A stretch of 64,000 bases of DNA, taken from assembly GCF_016765675.1 (NCBI RefSeq), contig NZ_JAESWB010000365.1:1-64000 (forward strand). Direction: 5' to 3'. Made by a program: the position numbers and the translations under genes. The notes under the pieces are model-generated. The model was not told where the DNA came from. It ran no database searches and saw only the letters and a program-made list of their open reading frames with translations. Of the stretch, positions 45,402 to 54,430 are shown piece after piece (the first letter of the stretch is position 1; every line of letters begins with the position of its first letter). The DNA comes from Neobacillus paridis. Its GTDB lineage: Bacteria; Bacillota; Bacilli; Bacillales; Cytobacillaceae.

Positions 45402-46075
45402 TAAAAATCATGGTAGTTGATGATCAATCATTAATGCGCGACGGTCTGGCCACAATTCTCAGTTTGCGAAATGAGCTGGAAGTTGTTGGAACAGCTTGTG
45501 ACGGTCAGGATGCGTTTGAAAAAGCGAAACGATTGATTCCGGATATCATCTTAATGGACATCCGCATGCCGGGGACAAACGGTGTCGACGGAACGAAATT
45601 GATTCGTGAGGAAATGCCTGAGATCAAGGTACTGATGCTGACAACGTTTAAAGATAGTGAGCTGATTTTTGAAGCGCTTGAAGAGGGAGCGAGCGGCTAT
45701 TTGCTCAAGGACATGCCGACAGATACGATTGTACAGGCCATTTTAACTGTTCATTCCGGCGGTGTTGTCCTTCCTCCGGATGTGACGGCACAAGTTATCA
45801 AGGAAATGAAGCATTCTCAAAGTATGGCTGCCCCATTAGAAGGAAATCCCCCTGCCGCCCCAAAGGAAACAGAGGATTTGACGGAAAGGGAGCATGATGT
45901 ATTAAGACAGCTGGGATATGGTCTAAGCAACAAGGAAATTGCGGAAGTTTTATTCATCACCGAAGGCACGGTAAAGAACCACGTATCCAACATTATCAGC
46001 AAACTGGGGCTGCGGGACCGGACCCAGGCAGCCATTTTTGCCGTCCGGTATGGAATCACGACTTACGATATATGA
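45398..46075 (+). CDS. lnrK: LnrK-like NarL-family response regulator
   Basis: About 225 residues from the ATG at 45398, which overlaps the kinase stop (ATGA). Receiver: VVDDQSLMRDG, LMDIRMPG; DNA-binding LuxR domain: LTEREHDVLRQLGYGLSNKE and EGTVKNHVSNIISKLGL. Likely activates the ABC genes downstream. Confidence 0.9.
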   Translation: MIKIMVVDDQSLMRDGLATILSLRNELEVVGTACDGQDAFEKAKRLIPDIILMDIRMPGTNGVDGTKLIREEMPEIKVLMLTTFKDSELIFEALEEGASGYLLKDMPTDTIVQAILTVHSGGVVLPPDVTAQVIKEMKHSQSMAAPLEGNPPAAPKETEDLTEREHDVLRQLGYGLSNKEIAEVLFITEGTVKNHVSNIISKLGLRDRTQAAIFAVRYGITTYDI

Positions 46076-46101
46076 CGTTTGGCATAGATAGGTATGAAAA
46101 T

Positions 46102-46127
46102 CGGCTGAAACCAGCCGGTTTTTTTAT
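46102..46127 (+). terminator. Hairpin terminator between the two-component and ABC genes
   Basis: CGGCTG (46102-46107), loop AAAC, CAGCCG (46112-46117), then GTTTTTTT. It separates the lnrJK pair from the ABC genes, so these probably have their own regulated promoter in 46128-46197. Confidence 0.85.
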
Positions 46128-46197
46128 GGAAAAATATCCCCTGCGATAGATGGAAGTTCCTGCAAAACCATTTATGATTACCTTAACAAAAAAATAA

Positions 46198-47142
46198 GTG
46201 AAGGTGATCAACATACTGAAGATTAAAGATATAAAAAAAAGCTTTGGAAAAAATGAAGTGGTTAAAAGGATTACATTTTCTGTACAAAAAGGCGAGTCAT
46301 TTGGTCTGCTTGGGCCAAACGGTGCCGGTAAATCAACGACCATCTCGATGATTTGCGGATTGCTGCCATTTGATGCCGGCGAAATTGAAGTAGCCGGTAA
46401 ATCAGTGAAAAAGGACCCGATGAGCACAAAGAAAAAGATCGGCGTCGTTCCGCAGGATATTGCCCTTTATCCGACAATGTCGGCAAAAGATAATTTGGTT
46501 TTTTGGGGCAAAATGTACGGCTTAACGAGCGCCCAAGCAAACAAAAGGGCCGCCGAGGTGCTGGAATATGTCGGCTTAAAGGACCGTGCCAAGGAGAAAA
46601 TCGAAACTTTCTCTGGAGGAATGAAACGGAGGATCAATATTGGTGCCGCTCTGATGCACAAGCCTGAATTGTTAATTATGGATGAACCGACCGTTGGAAT
46701 TGATCCACAGTCGAGAAATCATATTCTTGAAACAGTCAAAAAGCTGAATCAGGAAGGAATGACAGTCATTTATACGAGCCATTACATGGAGGAAGTGGAA
46801 TACCTGTGTGAACGAATTGGAATTGTTGACCATGGTCAAATGATTGCCCTTGGAACAAAACAAGAGCTATGCAACCGTCTGGCTGGTGGAACGGTCATCA
46901 GCTTACAGCTGAACGAGATAGAGTCTGAATTCATCACGTTCGTGAAGGAGCTTTCCTTTGTTGAACAGGTCGTCTCAAAAGACAATACCATTGAAATATT
47001 TGTAACCCATACCAATTTGGCTATTGGCGAGATTGTCGGTAAAGCCGTGACATCAGGACTGCAGGTTCAAGCCGTTCATGTACAGGAGCCAAATTTGGAG
47101 TCATTATTTTTACAATTAACAGGAAGATCATTGAGGGATTAA
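46198..47142 (+). CDS. lnrL: LnrL-like ABC transporter ATP-binding protein
   Basis: About 310 residues with Walker A GPNGAGKST, signature FSGGMKRRINIG, Walker B LLIMDEPTVGIDP and H-loop YTSHYMEE. The start is unclear: GTG at 46198 or 46204, or a rare CTG at 46216 that has AAGGTGA upstream and gives the usual N-terminus LKIKDIKKSFG. Forms the ATPase of a drug/polyene exporter with the two permeases downstream. Confidence 0.87.
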   Translation: MKVINILKIKDIKKSFGKNEVVKRITFSVQKGESFGLLGPNGAGKSTTISMICGLLPFDAGEIEVAGKSVKKDPMSTKKKIGVVPQDIALYPTMSAKDNLVFWGKMYGLTSAQANKRAAEVLEYVGLKDRAKEKIETFSGGMKRRINIGAALMHKPELLIMDEPTVGIDPQSRNHILETVKKLNQEGMTVIYTSHYMEEVEYLCERIGIVDHGQMIALGTKQELCNRLAGGTVISLQLNEIESEFITFVKELSFVEQVVSKDNTIEIFVTHTNLAIGEIVGKAVTSGLQVQAVHVQEPNLESLFLQLTGRSLRD

Positions 47143-47157
47143 GGGGAGGGAAGATGG

Positions 47158-48372
47158 ATGAAAAGCTTTACTATCGCTTGGAAAGATTTGCATATACGGT
47201 TGAAAGACCGAAAAGGGTTTCTGATGATGATTCTCATGCCGCTGATTTTGACCGCCATTTTGGGTACAGCTTTGAGCGGCGTCATGGGCGGTGAAGAAAA
47301 ACTGCCGCTGACAATCGTCGGAGTAGTGGTTCAAGATCAGGATGAACTTGCAACAACCTTTGTTGATGATGTTTTAAAAAGCAAAGATATGCAAGAGTTC
47401 ATTAAGGTTCGCACAGTTCCCTCCGAGAAGAAAGCGAAGGATTGGTTGAAGAAAGAAAAAATTGATGCTGGCGTCGTGATCCCAGTTAAATGGAGTGGGC
47501 ATTTAAAGGACGGACAATTAAAAGACTTGACGCTGCTCACCGATCCGGGAAAATCATTGCAGGCTTCAATTGTGGAATCAATTACGACTTCTTTTACCGA
47601 TAAAGTGGTTACCATGGCTGTCTCTTCGAAAGTGGTCATGGAGCAGCTTGCCTCGTCCACTCCGGTCCTGACTGGAAAGCTGGATATGAGAAAGGCAGCC
47701 GCTGAGATTGCCGGACAACTGCAAGAGCAAATGAAAGCTGCAACCAACTCCGTCTCGGAAACGCCGATCGGAAAACGGTCGGTATCCTCGAGTCAATACT
47801 ATGCCGCTGCCATGGCAGCAATGTTTTTACTCTATAACATCACGACTGGCGCCAAATCACTATTAAATGAGCGGGCAACAGAAACGCTGGCAAGATTGCT
47901 GAGCACCCCGACTGGAAGAATGCAGATTGTCTTCGGAAAATTTTTAGGAACGTTTTATTTTGCTGTGATACAGTTTACCATTTTTACACTTACAACCCAT
48001 TTTGCCTTTCAGGTGGACTGGGGCAAAAATTTGATGCAAGTTGCAGTGATCGGGCTGGTTTACAGTTTTACCGTCGCAGGTCTTTCGATGCTCATTGCCG
48101 CACTGATTAGGGAGGAAAAAACGGCCGATGTCATCGGCGGGATAGGTATTCAGATTTTCGCTATCCTGGGCGGGTCAATGCTGCCGCTATCGGTATTTCC
48201 AGATTTGATGCAAAAAGCAGCGAATATTACACCGAACAAATGGGTACTAACCAGTTTTATTGATATCATGTCCGGAACCACCTGGAATACGCTGCTTTTG
48301 CCGGTGACGGTATTACTAACAATCGGGATTATTTCCCTTTCCATCGGCACCGTGAAATTTAAATTACGATAA
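47158..48372 (+). CDS. lnrM: LnrM-like ABC-2 permease
   Basis: A 404-residue ABC-2 type permease: one N-terminal helix, a large external domain (about 45-210) and five C-terminal helices (QYYAAAMAAMFLLYNITTGA; GGSMLPLSVFPDLMQ). Typical of the LnrM/YhgE-like half of a heterodimeric exporter. Preceded by GGGGAGGG. Confidence 0.85.
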   Translation: MKSFTIAWKDLHIRLKDRKGFLMMILMPLILTAILGTALSGVMGGEEKLPLTIVGVVVQDQDELATTFVDDVLKSKDMQEFIKVRTVPSEKKAKDWLKKEKIDAGVVIPVKWSGHLKDGQLKDLTLLTDPGKSLQASIVESITTSFTDKVVTMAVSSKVVMEQLASSTPVLTGKLDMRKAAAEIAGQLQEQMKAATNSVSETPIGKRSVSSSQYYAAAMAAMFLLYNITTGAKSLLNERATETLARLLSTPTGRMQIVFGKFLGTFYFAVIQFTIFTLTTHFAFQVDWGKNLMQVAVIGLVYSFTVAGLSMLIAALIREEKTADVIGGIGIQIFAILGGSMLPLSVFPDLMQKAANITPNKWVLTSFIDIMSGTTWNTLLLPVTVLLTIGIISLSIGTVKFKLR

Positions 48373-48384
48373 GGAGTGGAACAA

Positions 48385-49542
48385 ATGCGAAAAGCATGGG
48401 CCGTTTGCCTGTTGGAGTTAAAAAAAGTATTTCAAAAAAAGCAAAGCTATTTTCTGATGTTTGCCATGCCCCTCATTTTTACGCTTATTTTCGGAGGACT
48501 TTCCGGAGACGGCAGCTCGGATCGAATGAAATTGGCTGTGGTGGATGACGATCAATCGACACTTTCCAAAGGGTTTCTGCAGTCTGTTAAAGAGAATGAA
48601 TTATTTACTTTGGTGCCTGAGAGCAAGCAACAGGCGGAACAAAAGGTAAAGGACAAGAAACTGGGCGGAATGCTGTACATTCCGAAAGGCTTTGAGGAGC
48701 AAATGATGGCGAAAGAGGATCCGAAGGTTGTTTTTAAACATGGACCAGAGTTCACATCCGCGACTGCCATTTCGCAAATGATCAATCAAAGTTTGACAAA
48801 AATCAAAATGGAATTGGCCGCCAGTCTCCAGTCGAGCCGTTTAACAGGAGAGGATTGGAAACCTGTTTTTTCTGCGATTACGAAGGAGACTTCAACAGCT
48901 TCAACCGCTGTGCATAAAATCGAAGTAAAAAAAGGCAAGGCGCAGTCAAAATTAAACAATCAATCGGCTAGTTCCGCTGGTTTCTCAATTATGTTTGTAA
49001 TGATTGTGATGATGAGTGTCAGCGGGACGATTTTGGAAGCAAAAAAATCGGGTGTCTGGTATCGGATGATGTCGACGCCGATTTCGAGATTTGAATTAAT
49101 GGCTGGCTTTTTTCTAGCGTTTTTCATCCTTGGCTGGATTCAATTTGGCATCTTAATGGCCGCCACCTCCGTTTTGTTTGATATCCAATGGGGAGATCCT
49201 TTGGGCATTGCTGTATTAGTATCGGCCCTGTTGCTGTGTGTCGTGGGATTGGGTCTGTTCATCGCTGGATTTGTCACTACGACCGAGCAGCAATCCGCCT
49301 TGGGTAACATTGTCATCATCTCCACTTGTATGCTGGGCGGGGTCTTCTGGCCGCTTGATGTTGTACCGAAATTCATGCAAAAGATAGCCGAATTTGTGCC
49401 GCAAACATGGGCGATGAAAGGATTCACCGAACTCGTTGCCCGCAGCGGCGGCGTTGCCGACATAACTCTCCCTGTAGCAGTGCTGTTATTATTCTCGGCA
49501 GTATTTCTTGTGGTCGGCATGTCGCGGGTGCGATTTGAATAG
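48385..49542 (+). CDS. lnrN: LnrN-like ABC-2 permease
   Basis: About 385 residues from the ATG at 48385 after AAGGAG. Same layout as the previous protein (MLGGVFWPLDVVPKFMQ near the C-terminus), so the two likely pair in the membrane. It ends the cluster, followed by a repeat-type hairpin. Confidence 0.85.
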   Translation: MRKAWAVCLLELKKVFQKKQSYFLMFAMPLIFTLIFGGLSGDGSSDRMKLAVVDDDQSTLSKGFLQSVKENELFTLVPESKQQAEQKVKDKKLGGMLYIPKGFEEQMMAKEDPKVVFKHGPEFTSATAISQMINQSLTKIKMELAASLQSSRLTGEDWKPVFSAITKETSTASTAVHKIEVKKGKAQSKLNNQSASSAGFSIMFVMIVMMSVSGTILEAKKSGVWYRMMSTPISRFELMAGFFLAFFILGWIQFGILMAATSVLFDIQWGDPLGIAVLVSALLLCVVGLGLFIAGFVTTTEQQSALGNIVIISTCMLGGVFWPLDVVPKFMQKIAEFVPQTWAMKGFTELVARSGGVADITLPVAVLLLFSAVFLVVGMSRVRFE

Positions 49543-49570
49543 TTTGAATTGGCTATTGAACGAAGAAAAG

Positions 49571-49612
49571 GGGTCAGTCTCTCGCTGCTTTAATGCAGCG
49601 GGGACTGACCCT
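49571..49612 (+). repeat. GGGTCAGTC-type repeat hairpin after the lnr cluster
   Basis: GGGTCAGTC and CGCTGC pair with GCAGCG and GACTGACCC around a TTTAAT loop. A further GGCTGACCCC lies at 49628-49637. Related sequence occurs at 58140-58170 (GCAGCGGGGGCTAACCC) and 59291-59330 (GGTCAGTCCCC). No T run follows, so it may be a mobile or repeated hairpin rather than a simple terminator. Confidence 0.6.
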
Positions 49613-49658
49613 GTCATACACATTATAGGCTGACCCCAGTTCATAATACTATTCTTTG

Positions 49659-50027
49659 TTATACATATTCTTTATTTTGTTCCATGAATTCTTGAACTTC
49701 TTTTAAATTTGGTAAAGATGGAATAGCTCCTTCTTTTGTTACTGTAAGGGCTCCTACTGCATTTGTGAATCTCACCACTTCGTGAAGTGGTTTTCCATTT
49801 GAAATTCCTACAGCCAGTGCTCCGTTAAAAGAGTCCCCGGCTGCAACGGAATCTACTGGATTTACTTTGTAGCCGGGAACATGGATGGCTCCAGATTCCG
49901 TTATAATTAACGCCCCTTTTTCTGCAAGTGTAATAATGATATTTTTGACACCTTTTTCTAAAAGAATCTTTCCAGCGGTCTTCGCATCTTCCAAAGATTT
50001 TATTTTAATACCTTTGAAACTTGCCAA
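49659..50027 (-). pseudogene. rbsK: C-terminal fragment of ribokinase
   Basis: 122 codons matching the last 40 percent of ribokinase (EKGVKNIIITLAEKGALI; PVDSVAAGDSFNGALAVG with the catalytic Asp). The sugar-binding N-terminus, including GGKGANQA, is missing, and only a TTG without a ribosome site could start it. A complete ribokinase lies at 53477-54403. This fragment looks like the remains of an earlier sugar operon. Confidence 0.82.
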
Positions 50028-50118
50028 AAAACATTAATTCTGAACAAATCCTAAATGTCAGACAACGATTAATAAAATTTTGTCAACAATCAATTATTGT
50101 AAGCAATTACCCGAGTAT

Positions 50119-50150
50119 GTAATCGTTTACCTAATTATGAAAACGATTAC
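50119..50150. promoter_or_regulatory. Two LacI-type operator-like sites
   Basis: GTAATCGTTTAC (50119-50130) and GAAAACGATTAC (50139-50150) are 20 bases apart between the ribokinase fragment and the LacI gene. They share the GTAATCG/CGATTAC half-sites with the perfect operators at 52246 and 52788. Confidence 0.6.
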
Positions 50151-50266
50151 ATATTTTTCAATATACTATAAAAAAATCTTGTTTCTTTTATTAAAAAGAG
50201 GATTTTTAATCCATCTTAAAAATCCTCATTCCCATATTAATAATTATATTTCAAGACGATAATATG

Positions 50267-51265
50267 TTATTCTATCAGTATTTTCGGTCTGAATTTTTCG
50301 ATGACTGGTTCTGTAGAATGGTTCATTAACCGGTTCATTAATATTTCTCCGACACGAACCCCCATTTCATATGGAGATTGACTCACATACACAATATTTG
50401 GCGATTTCAATAATTTTGCTCCCTCTACTTCCCCATACGAAGCCAATACAACATCACGTGGCAGTGAATATCCCATACGAGTTAACTGCAGGAGTACCCC
50501 AAAGGACATCGTATTATTAAAAGAAATAATGGCTGTAGGTTTATTATTTCTGTTAAAGAAATTTTTAACTGCATTTTCCCCATCTTCCTGATTAAAGTTC
50601 CCATTAAATATAAAATCAGGATCTTCTTCTAACCCATATTCTTGTATCGCTTTTTTAAATCCATTATATCGTTCTATACCGGTACTTACGGTTTGGGGTC
50701 CATTAACAACTCCAATCCTGGTATGGCCTTTTGAAAGTAAATAATTAGTCAATTCAAATGCTGCGTTAAAATTATCTTCTGCGACAAAATCGATCGATTC
50801 ATTTTGTTCCGTCAATTCCCTATCCACTAAAACAATCGGAATCCTGCTATTTTTTATCTTATTTACTATTTCCTCATTCTGGCCTGATGTGGCTAATACT
50901 ATGGCATCTACTCTTTTTTCAAACAAAAGGTTTAACAATTCATTTTCTTTTTTTGGTTTTTCCTCTGCACTGGCAAAAATTAAATTATAACCATTTTGAT
51001 AAACAGTATCTTCAATCCCTCTTGAAATCCTCATAAAATATGGATTTGATATATCTGGGATAACGACCCCGATCGTATGGGTCTGATGGTTCTTTAAGCT
51101 CCTTGCAAGTGCATTGGGCTGATAATTTAACATCTTTGCTGTTGAAAGAACTTTCTCTCTTATTTCATTACTGGCGTATCCTTTATTACGAAGTACCCTT
51201 GATACTGTAGCAGTGGATACTCCTGACGCTTTCGCAACATCCTTTATGGTCACATTATTATTCAA
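50267..51265 (-). CDS. LacI-family repressor of the sugar operon
   Basis: A 332-residue LacI/RbsR-like repressor. The start is set at TTG 51265, because the helix-turn-helix (TIKDVAKASGVSTATVSRVL) follows it directly and GGGGATGA precedes it; the longer frame adds 21 unrelated residues. Sugar-binding domain from about residue 60 (IGVVIPDISNPYF; VVNGPQTVSTGIERYNGF). The GTAATCGATTAC palindromes in the region are its likely operators. The ligand is probably the sugar handled by the downstream plus-strand operon. Confidence 0.88.
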   Translation of the reverse strand: MNNNVTIKDVAKASGVSTATVSRVLRNKGYASNEIREKVLSTAKMLNYQPNALARSLKNHQTHTIGVVIPDISNPYFMRISRGIEDTVYQNGYNLIFASAEEKPKKENELLNLLFEKRVDAIVLATSGQNEEIVNKIKNSRIPIVLVDRELTEQNESIDFVAEDNFNAAFELTNYLLSKGHTRIGVVNGPQTVSTGIERYNGFKKAIQEYGLEEDPDFIFNGNFNQEDGENAVKNFFNRNNKPTAIISFNNTMSFGVLLQLTRMGYSLPRDVVLASYGEVEGAKLLKSPNIVYVSQSPYEMGVRVGEILMNRLMNHSTEPVIEKFRPKILIE

Positions 51266-51486
51266 ATAATCATCCCCGTAACTTGGTAATCGTTTGCATA
51301 GCAATTGATAAATTGATCTTATTGTCATTTTCTAATCCATTACTATTATAACTTTAGTTTTGCATCTTGAAAACTCAATAAATCCCGCTATTTATCCAAT
51401 CACATAAAGCAAGAAAGTCCGCATGAACACTGTTTTTTGGTATGATTATGGCAACAACTCCAAATCCACCAAAAGGACGTGTTATC

Positions 51487-51564
51487 ATGCAGACTAACTT
51501 GAATGAAATCCAAAAGATATTAAAAACCCATGGATTTTCTATTAACCAAATTAGGGTTTGCTGA
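51487..51564 (+). other. 25-codon ORF, possible mobile-element relic
   Basis: A short frame from ATG 51487 (MQTNLNEIQKILKTHGF) ends at TGA 51562. It looks like the beginning of a longer protein cut short, next to a transposase relic on the other strand. I cannot name the family. Confidence 0.25.
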
Positions 51565-51700
51565 ACGAATCACGAACTGAATATTATCCGTTTTCCCAAA
51601 GACCCGAATAGTATATTGAAAAATTGCTATAATAGAATCCTGAGCTTGCGCTTGCCTTCTCCAACCCAACTTTCCTTCAATTGCATTCTTTTCAGAACGA
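51545..51700 (-). pseudogene. Transposase C-terminal relic
   Basis: The minus strand reads RSEKNAIEGKLG, then in a shifted frame GEGKRKLR, then DSIIAIFQYTIRV. The N-x-x-EGK-x-GxGK pattern is typical of the end of IS5/IS1182-type DDE transposases. No start, no catalytic region and at least one frameshift. It abuts the kinase remnant, so an insertion followed by decay is likely. Confidence 0.45.
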
Positions 51701-51938
51701 ACCCACCACGTGCAAAACGTTTTCCAGCTTCCAAAAAGGCTTCAATAACAATTAAGTTTTGTTCTTGTGATTCTGGTAAAAATGGAGGTATTGGCCCCTT
51801 TTAAATATAGTGATAGAAATCATCCGTGTGCATATGTACCGACTTTGATAAATTAGATTCTTTAGCAACAATTGATGCCGTTGTACTTTTACCAGTTCCT
51901 GGTGAACCAGTAATTATAATAATTCTACCTTGTTTCAT
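51700..51938 (-). pseudogene. Broken P-loop kinase-like ATPase gene
   Basis: From ATG 51938 (after GAGGAG) the frame reads GRIIIITGSPGTGKSTTAS, a clear P-loop, then HMHTDDFYHYI and a stop (51801-51803), then continues in frame PPFLPESQEQNLIVIEAFLE and ARGGF before meeting transposase-like sequence. It resembles a small AAA/nucleoside-kinase-like family. The in-frame stop and missing 3' half make it non-functional. Upstream, 51941-52200 shows only short fragments. Confidence 0.75.
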
Positions 51939-52209
51939 AAATATTCTCCTCTTGTAAACAATAAGACAATCGGTTGATAACAGCGTTGACTGTATGGGGA
52001 ATTGTTCCTACCTTAATTATTCCAACTTTTTTATCGTTCATCTTAATAATCGGCTCCTACAAATAAAATAATGTTTAAATTAGGAACGGATCTTCCGCCC
52101 GAACAAACCCCTTTGCTTCTTTTACCAACTTTTTAAACTCGGTAATTTTCCCCACACCAAAACTCCTCTCTAAAAAGGTAAATGTCCTGCCAAAAAATGA
52201 ATAAAAAAA

Positions 52210-52257
52210 TTGACATAACCATGAAACCGTTTTACAATCATTTATGTAATCGATTAC
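52210..52257 (+). promoter_or_regulatory. Promoter and LacI operator of the sugar operon
   Basis: TTGACA (52210-52215) and TACAAT (52233-52238) are separated by 17 bases. The perfect palindrome GTAATCGATTAC (52246-52257) covers the expected start site, so a bound LacI repressor would block initiation. Confidence 0.82.
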
Positions 52258-52347
52258 CTAAATAGTTTTTGTAACAGCAATCGATACCAATTTAATTTTT
52301 TTAATAGACTCTTTGATAGAGTCTACCTATAAAAGGGAGGAAATATC

Positions 52348-52758
52348 ATGTTAATAACAGAATGTATTCATCCTAAGCTTTTGGAAGTTGTTGCCTCTTG
52401 CGGCCACGGAGATAAAATATTAATTGCAGATGGAAATTACCCGTTAAATTCATGCACGAATGTTAATACAACGAAGGTTTTTCTTGGACTTGCCCCTAAT
52501 TTACCGTCAGTTACAGATGTTTTAAAAGTATTAAATTCCATTTGTAATTTTGAAAAGGCCGAGGTTATGGATCCACAAAATGGAGAAAAACCAGAGATAT
52601 TTACTGAATTTATTGACATACTTAACATCGATGAATTGAAAAAATTAAACCGCTATGAGTTTTATGAAGAATCACAAGCTAAAAATATTATTTTAGGTAT
52701 TAGTACTGGAGAGACACGGACTTTTGCAAATATCTTACTTACAGTTGGTGTAAGATAG
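52348..52758 (+). CDS. RbsD/FucU-family sugar mutarotase
   Basis: 136 residues: HPKLLEVVASCGHGDKILIA with the conserved His, ADGNYPLNS, and the C-terminal STGETRTFANILLTVGV typical of RbsD/FucU proteins. They speed anomer exchange of ribose, fucose or related sugars before phosphorylation. First gene of the operon; ribosome site GGGAGG. FucU seems closer than RbsD in the NYPLNS region. Confidence 0.85.
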   Translation: MLITECIHPKLLEVVASCGHGDKILIADGNYPLNSCTNVNTTKVFLGLAPNLPSVTDVLKVLNSICNFEKAEVMDPQNGEKPEIFTEFIDILNIDELKKLNRYEFYEESQAKNIILGISTGETRTFANILLTVGVR

Positions 52759-52787
52759 ATACTATCTTTATTTATTTAGCAACTTAT

Positions 52788-52827
52788 GTAATCGATTACC
52801 TATTTACATTAAATTAAAATCGATTAC
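52788..52827 (+). promoter_or_regulatory. Second LacI operator and a half-matching site
   Basis: GTAATCGATTAC (52788-52799) is identical to the operator at 52246. AAAATCGATTAC (52816-52827) follows 28 bases on. They lie between the first and second operon genes and may act as auxiliary operators for looping. Confidence 0.7.
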
Positions 52828-52849
52828 TAAACTGAAAGGAGAAAGAAAA

Positions 52850-53455
52850 ATGAATATAACAACCATAATTAGTAACGTAATGAATTCTGAAATCGATACC
52901 ATGCTGCAAGTTAAAGAAAATATTGATCAATCCTATGAAAGAGCCGTTGAAAAAATACTGAATTGCACTGGAAAAGTCATATTATTAGGGGTTGGAAAAT
53001 CGGGGCATATTGGAAAGAAGTTAGCTGCAACATTTGCAAGTACAGGCACACCTTCCTTTTTTGTACATGCAACAGAGGCTGTTCATGGCGACTTAGGAAT
53101 GATTGAAAAAGAAGATGTTGTCATTGCCATTTCAAACAGCGGGGAGACGAAAGAAGTGCTCAACACATTGCCTTCATTAAGAAGAATTGGAGCAAGCATA
53201 CTTTCTATAACAGGAAATAAAAACTCCACTCTTGCTAAATCCAGTGAGATTGCAATTGAAGTGAGGGTAGAACGTGAAGCTGACCAACATAACCTGGCTC
53301 CTACAAATAGCTCCACAGCAACATTAGTAGTTGGAGATGCACTAGCACTTACCGTTTCTCAGCTTAAAGGGTTCAAAAAAGAAGACTTTGGACTTTATCA
53401 TCCAGGAGGAAGCCTTGGTAAGCAATTATTTGTGACCGGATTCATTAAAAATTAA
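52850..53455 (+). CDS. SIS-domain sugar-phosphate isomerase, arabinose-5-phosphate isomerase type without CBS domains
   Basis: 201 residues. SIS domain with GVGKSGHIGKKLAATFASTG, ATEAVHGDLGMI and ISNSGETKEVL, and the C-terminal HPGGSLGKQL signature of the KdsD/GutQ/KpsF group. The usual tandem CBS domains (about 120 residues) are absent. KdsD-type enzymes interconvert D-ribulose 5-phosphate and D-arabinose 5-phosphate. No Kdo pathway is expected in a Gram-positive, so a catabolic role with the neighbouring kinase is inferred. An alternative is a 6-phospho-3-hexuloisomerase. Confidence 0.85.
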   Translation: MNITTIISNVMNSEIDTMLQVKENIDQSYERAVEKILNCTGKVILLGVGKSGHIGKKLAATFASTGTPSFFVHATEAVHGDLGMIEKEDVVIAISNSGETKEVLNTLPSLRRIGASILSITGNKNSTLAKSSEIAIEVRVEREADQHNLAPTNSSTATLVVGDALALTVSQLKGFKKEDFGLYHPGGSLGKQLFVTGFIKN

Positions 53456-53476
53456 TTGAAAAGGATATGACTTCTA

Positions 53477-54403
53477 ATGAAAAACATTTTAGTAATTGGC
53501 AGTTTTATGACAGATTTAGTTGTTCAATCAGAAAAGGTTCCTGTTGAAGGCGAAACCACTATTGGAAAAAGTTTCAATAGATTTACAGGTGGAAAAGGAG
53601 CCAATCAAGCCGTTGCTGCTGCACGATTAGGCGGAAAAGTGACAATGATTGGGAAACTTGGTGAAGATGACTTCGGCAAAGAGCATATTCAAGCACTAAA
53701 AGCCGAAAACATCAATACTGATTCAATATTATTTGACTCCGAAGCAAATACCGGTATAGGAAATGTGATTATTGATTCTAATGGGAATAATAGAATTATA
53801 GTTGTTCCGGGAGCAAATTTGAAGTTAACAGAACAAGATATCAAAGATTTTGAAGAAATCATTAAGCAATCAGATTTTGTTGTATTACAACTAGAAATTC
53901 CATTACCCACGGTTTATATGGCAATTGATTTGGCAAATAAACATAAAAAAACAATCATTCTCAATCCTGCTCCTGCGCAAAAAATTGACTCTGATTATAT
54001 TCAGAAGATTGATTATATTATTCCGAATGAAACAGAAGCAAGCTTGTTAACAAATATGGAAGTGAACAGTCTTGAAACCGCTAAAACGGCTTCAGAAATT
54101 TTATTAAACCAAGGTTATAAAAATGTCATTATCACACTAGGTAAAACAGGTGTAGTTTATCGAGACCCTTCTGAATTTAGGTTTTTTGAAGCATATACGG
54201 TAAATGCAGTTGATACAACCGCAGCAGGGGATTCCTTTATTGGAAGTTTTGTATACGGTTTAGCAAGTGATATGAGTATTGACCACTCCATTAAACTAGC
54301 TGTTACTGCCTCTGCCTTAACTGTTACAAAGCTTGGAGCACAACCATCACTGCCAGTGATGAGTGATGTTGAAAAGTTAATGTTGGTTGGTACAACAAGG
54401 TAA
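53477..54403 (+). CDS. Ribokinase-family sugar kinase
   Basis: A 308-residue PfkB kinase of the ribokinase group: FTGGKGANQAVAAARLGG (about 35-52), ILNPAPAQ, NETEAS and the catalytic VDTTAAGDSFIGSF. It phosphorylates O5 of a pentose such as ribose; D-arabinose is possible given the isomerase next door. Follows the isomerase by 21 bases. A fragment of a related kinase lies at 49659-50027. Confidence 0.9.
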   Translation: MKNILVIGSFMTDLVVQSEKVPVEGETTIGKSFNRFTGGKGANQAVAAARLGGKVTMIGKLGEDDFGKEHIQALKAENINTDSILFDSEANTGIGNVIIDSNGNNRIIVVPGANLKLTEQDIKDFEEIIKQSDFVVLQLEIPLPTVYMAIDLANKHKKTIILNPAPAQKIDSDYIQKIDYIIPNETEASLLTNMEVNSLETAKTASEILLNQGYKNVIITLGKTGVVYRDPSEFRFFEAYTVNAVDTTAAGDSFIGSFVYGLASDMSIDHSIKLAVTASALTVTKLGAQPSLPVMSDVEKLMLVGTTR

Positions 54404-54430
54404 ATAAATGTAAAGGTGGATTGATTTCCT

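Noticed and set aside
51616-51804. 62-codon plus-strand frame
   Set aside because: It is antisense to the broken kinase/transposase remnants and has no start signal.
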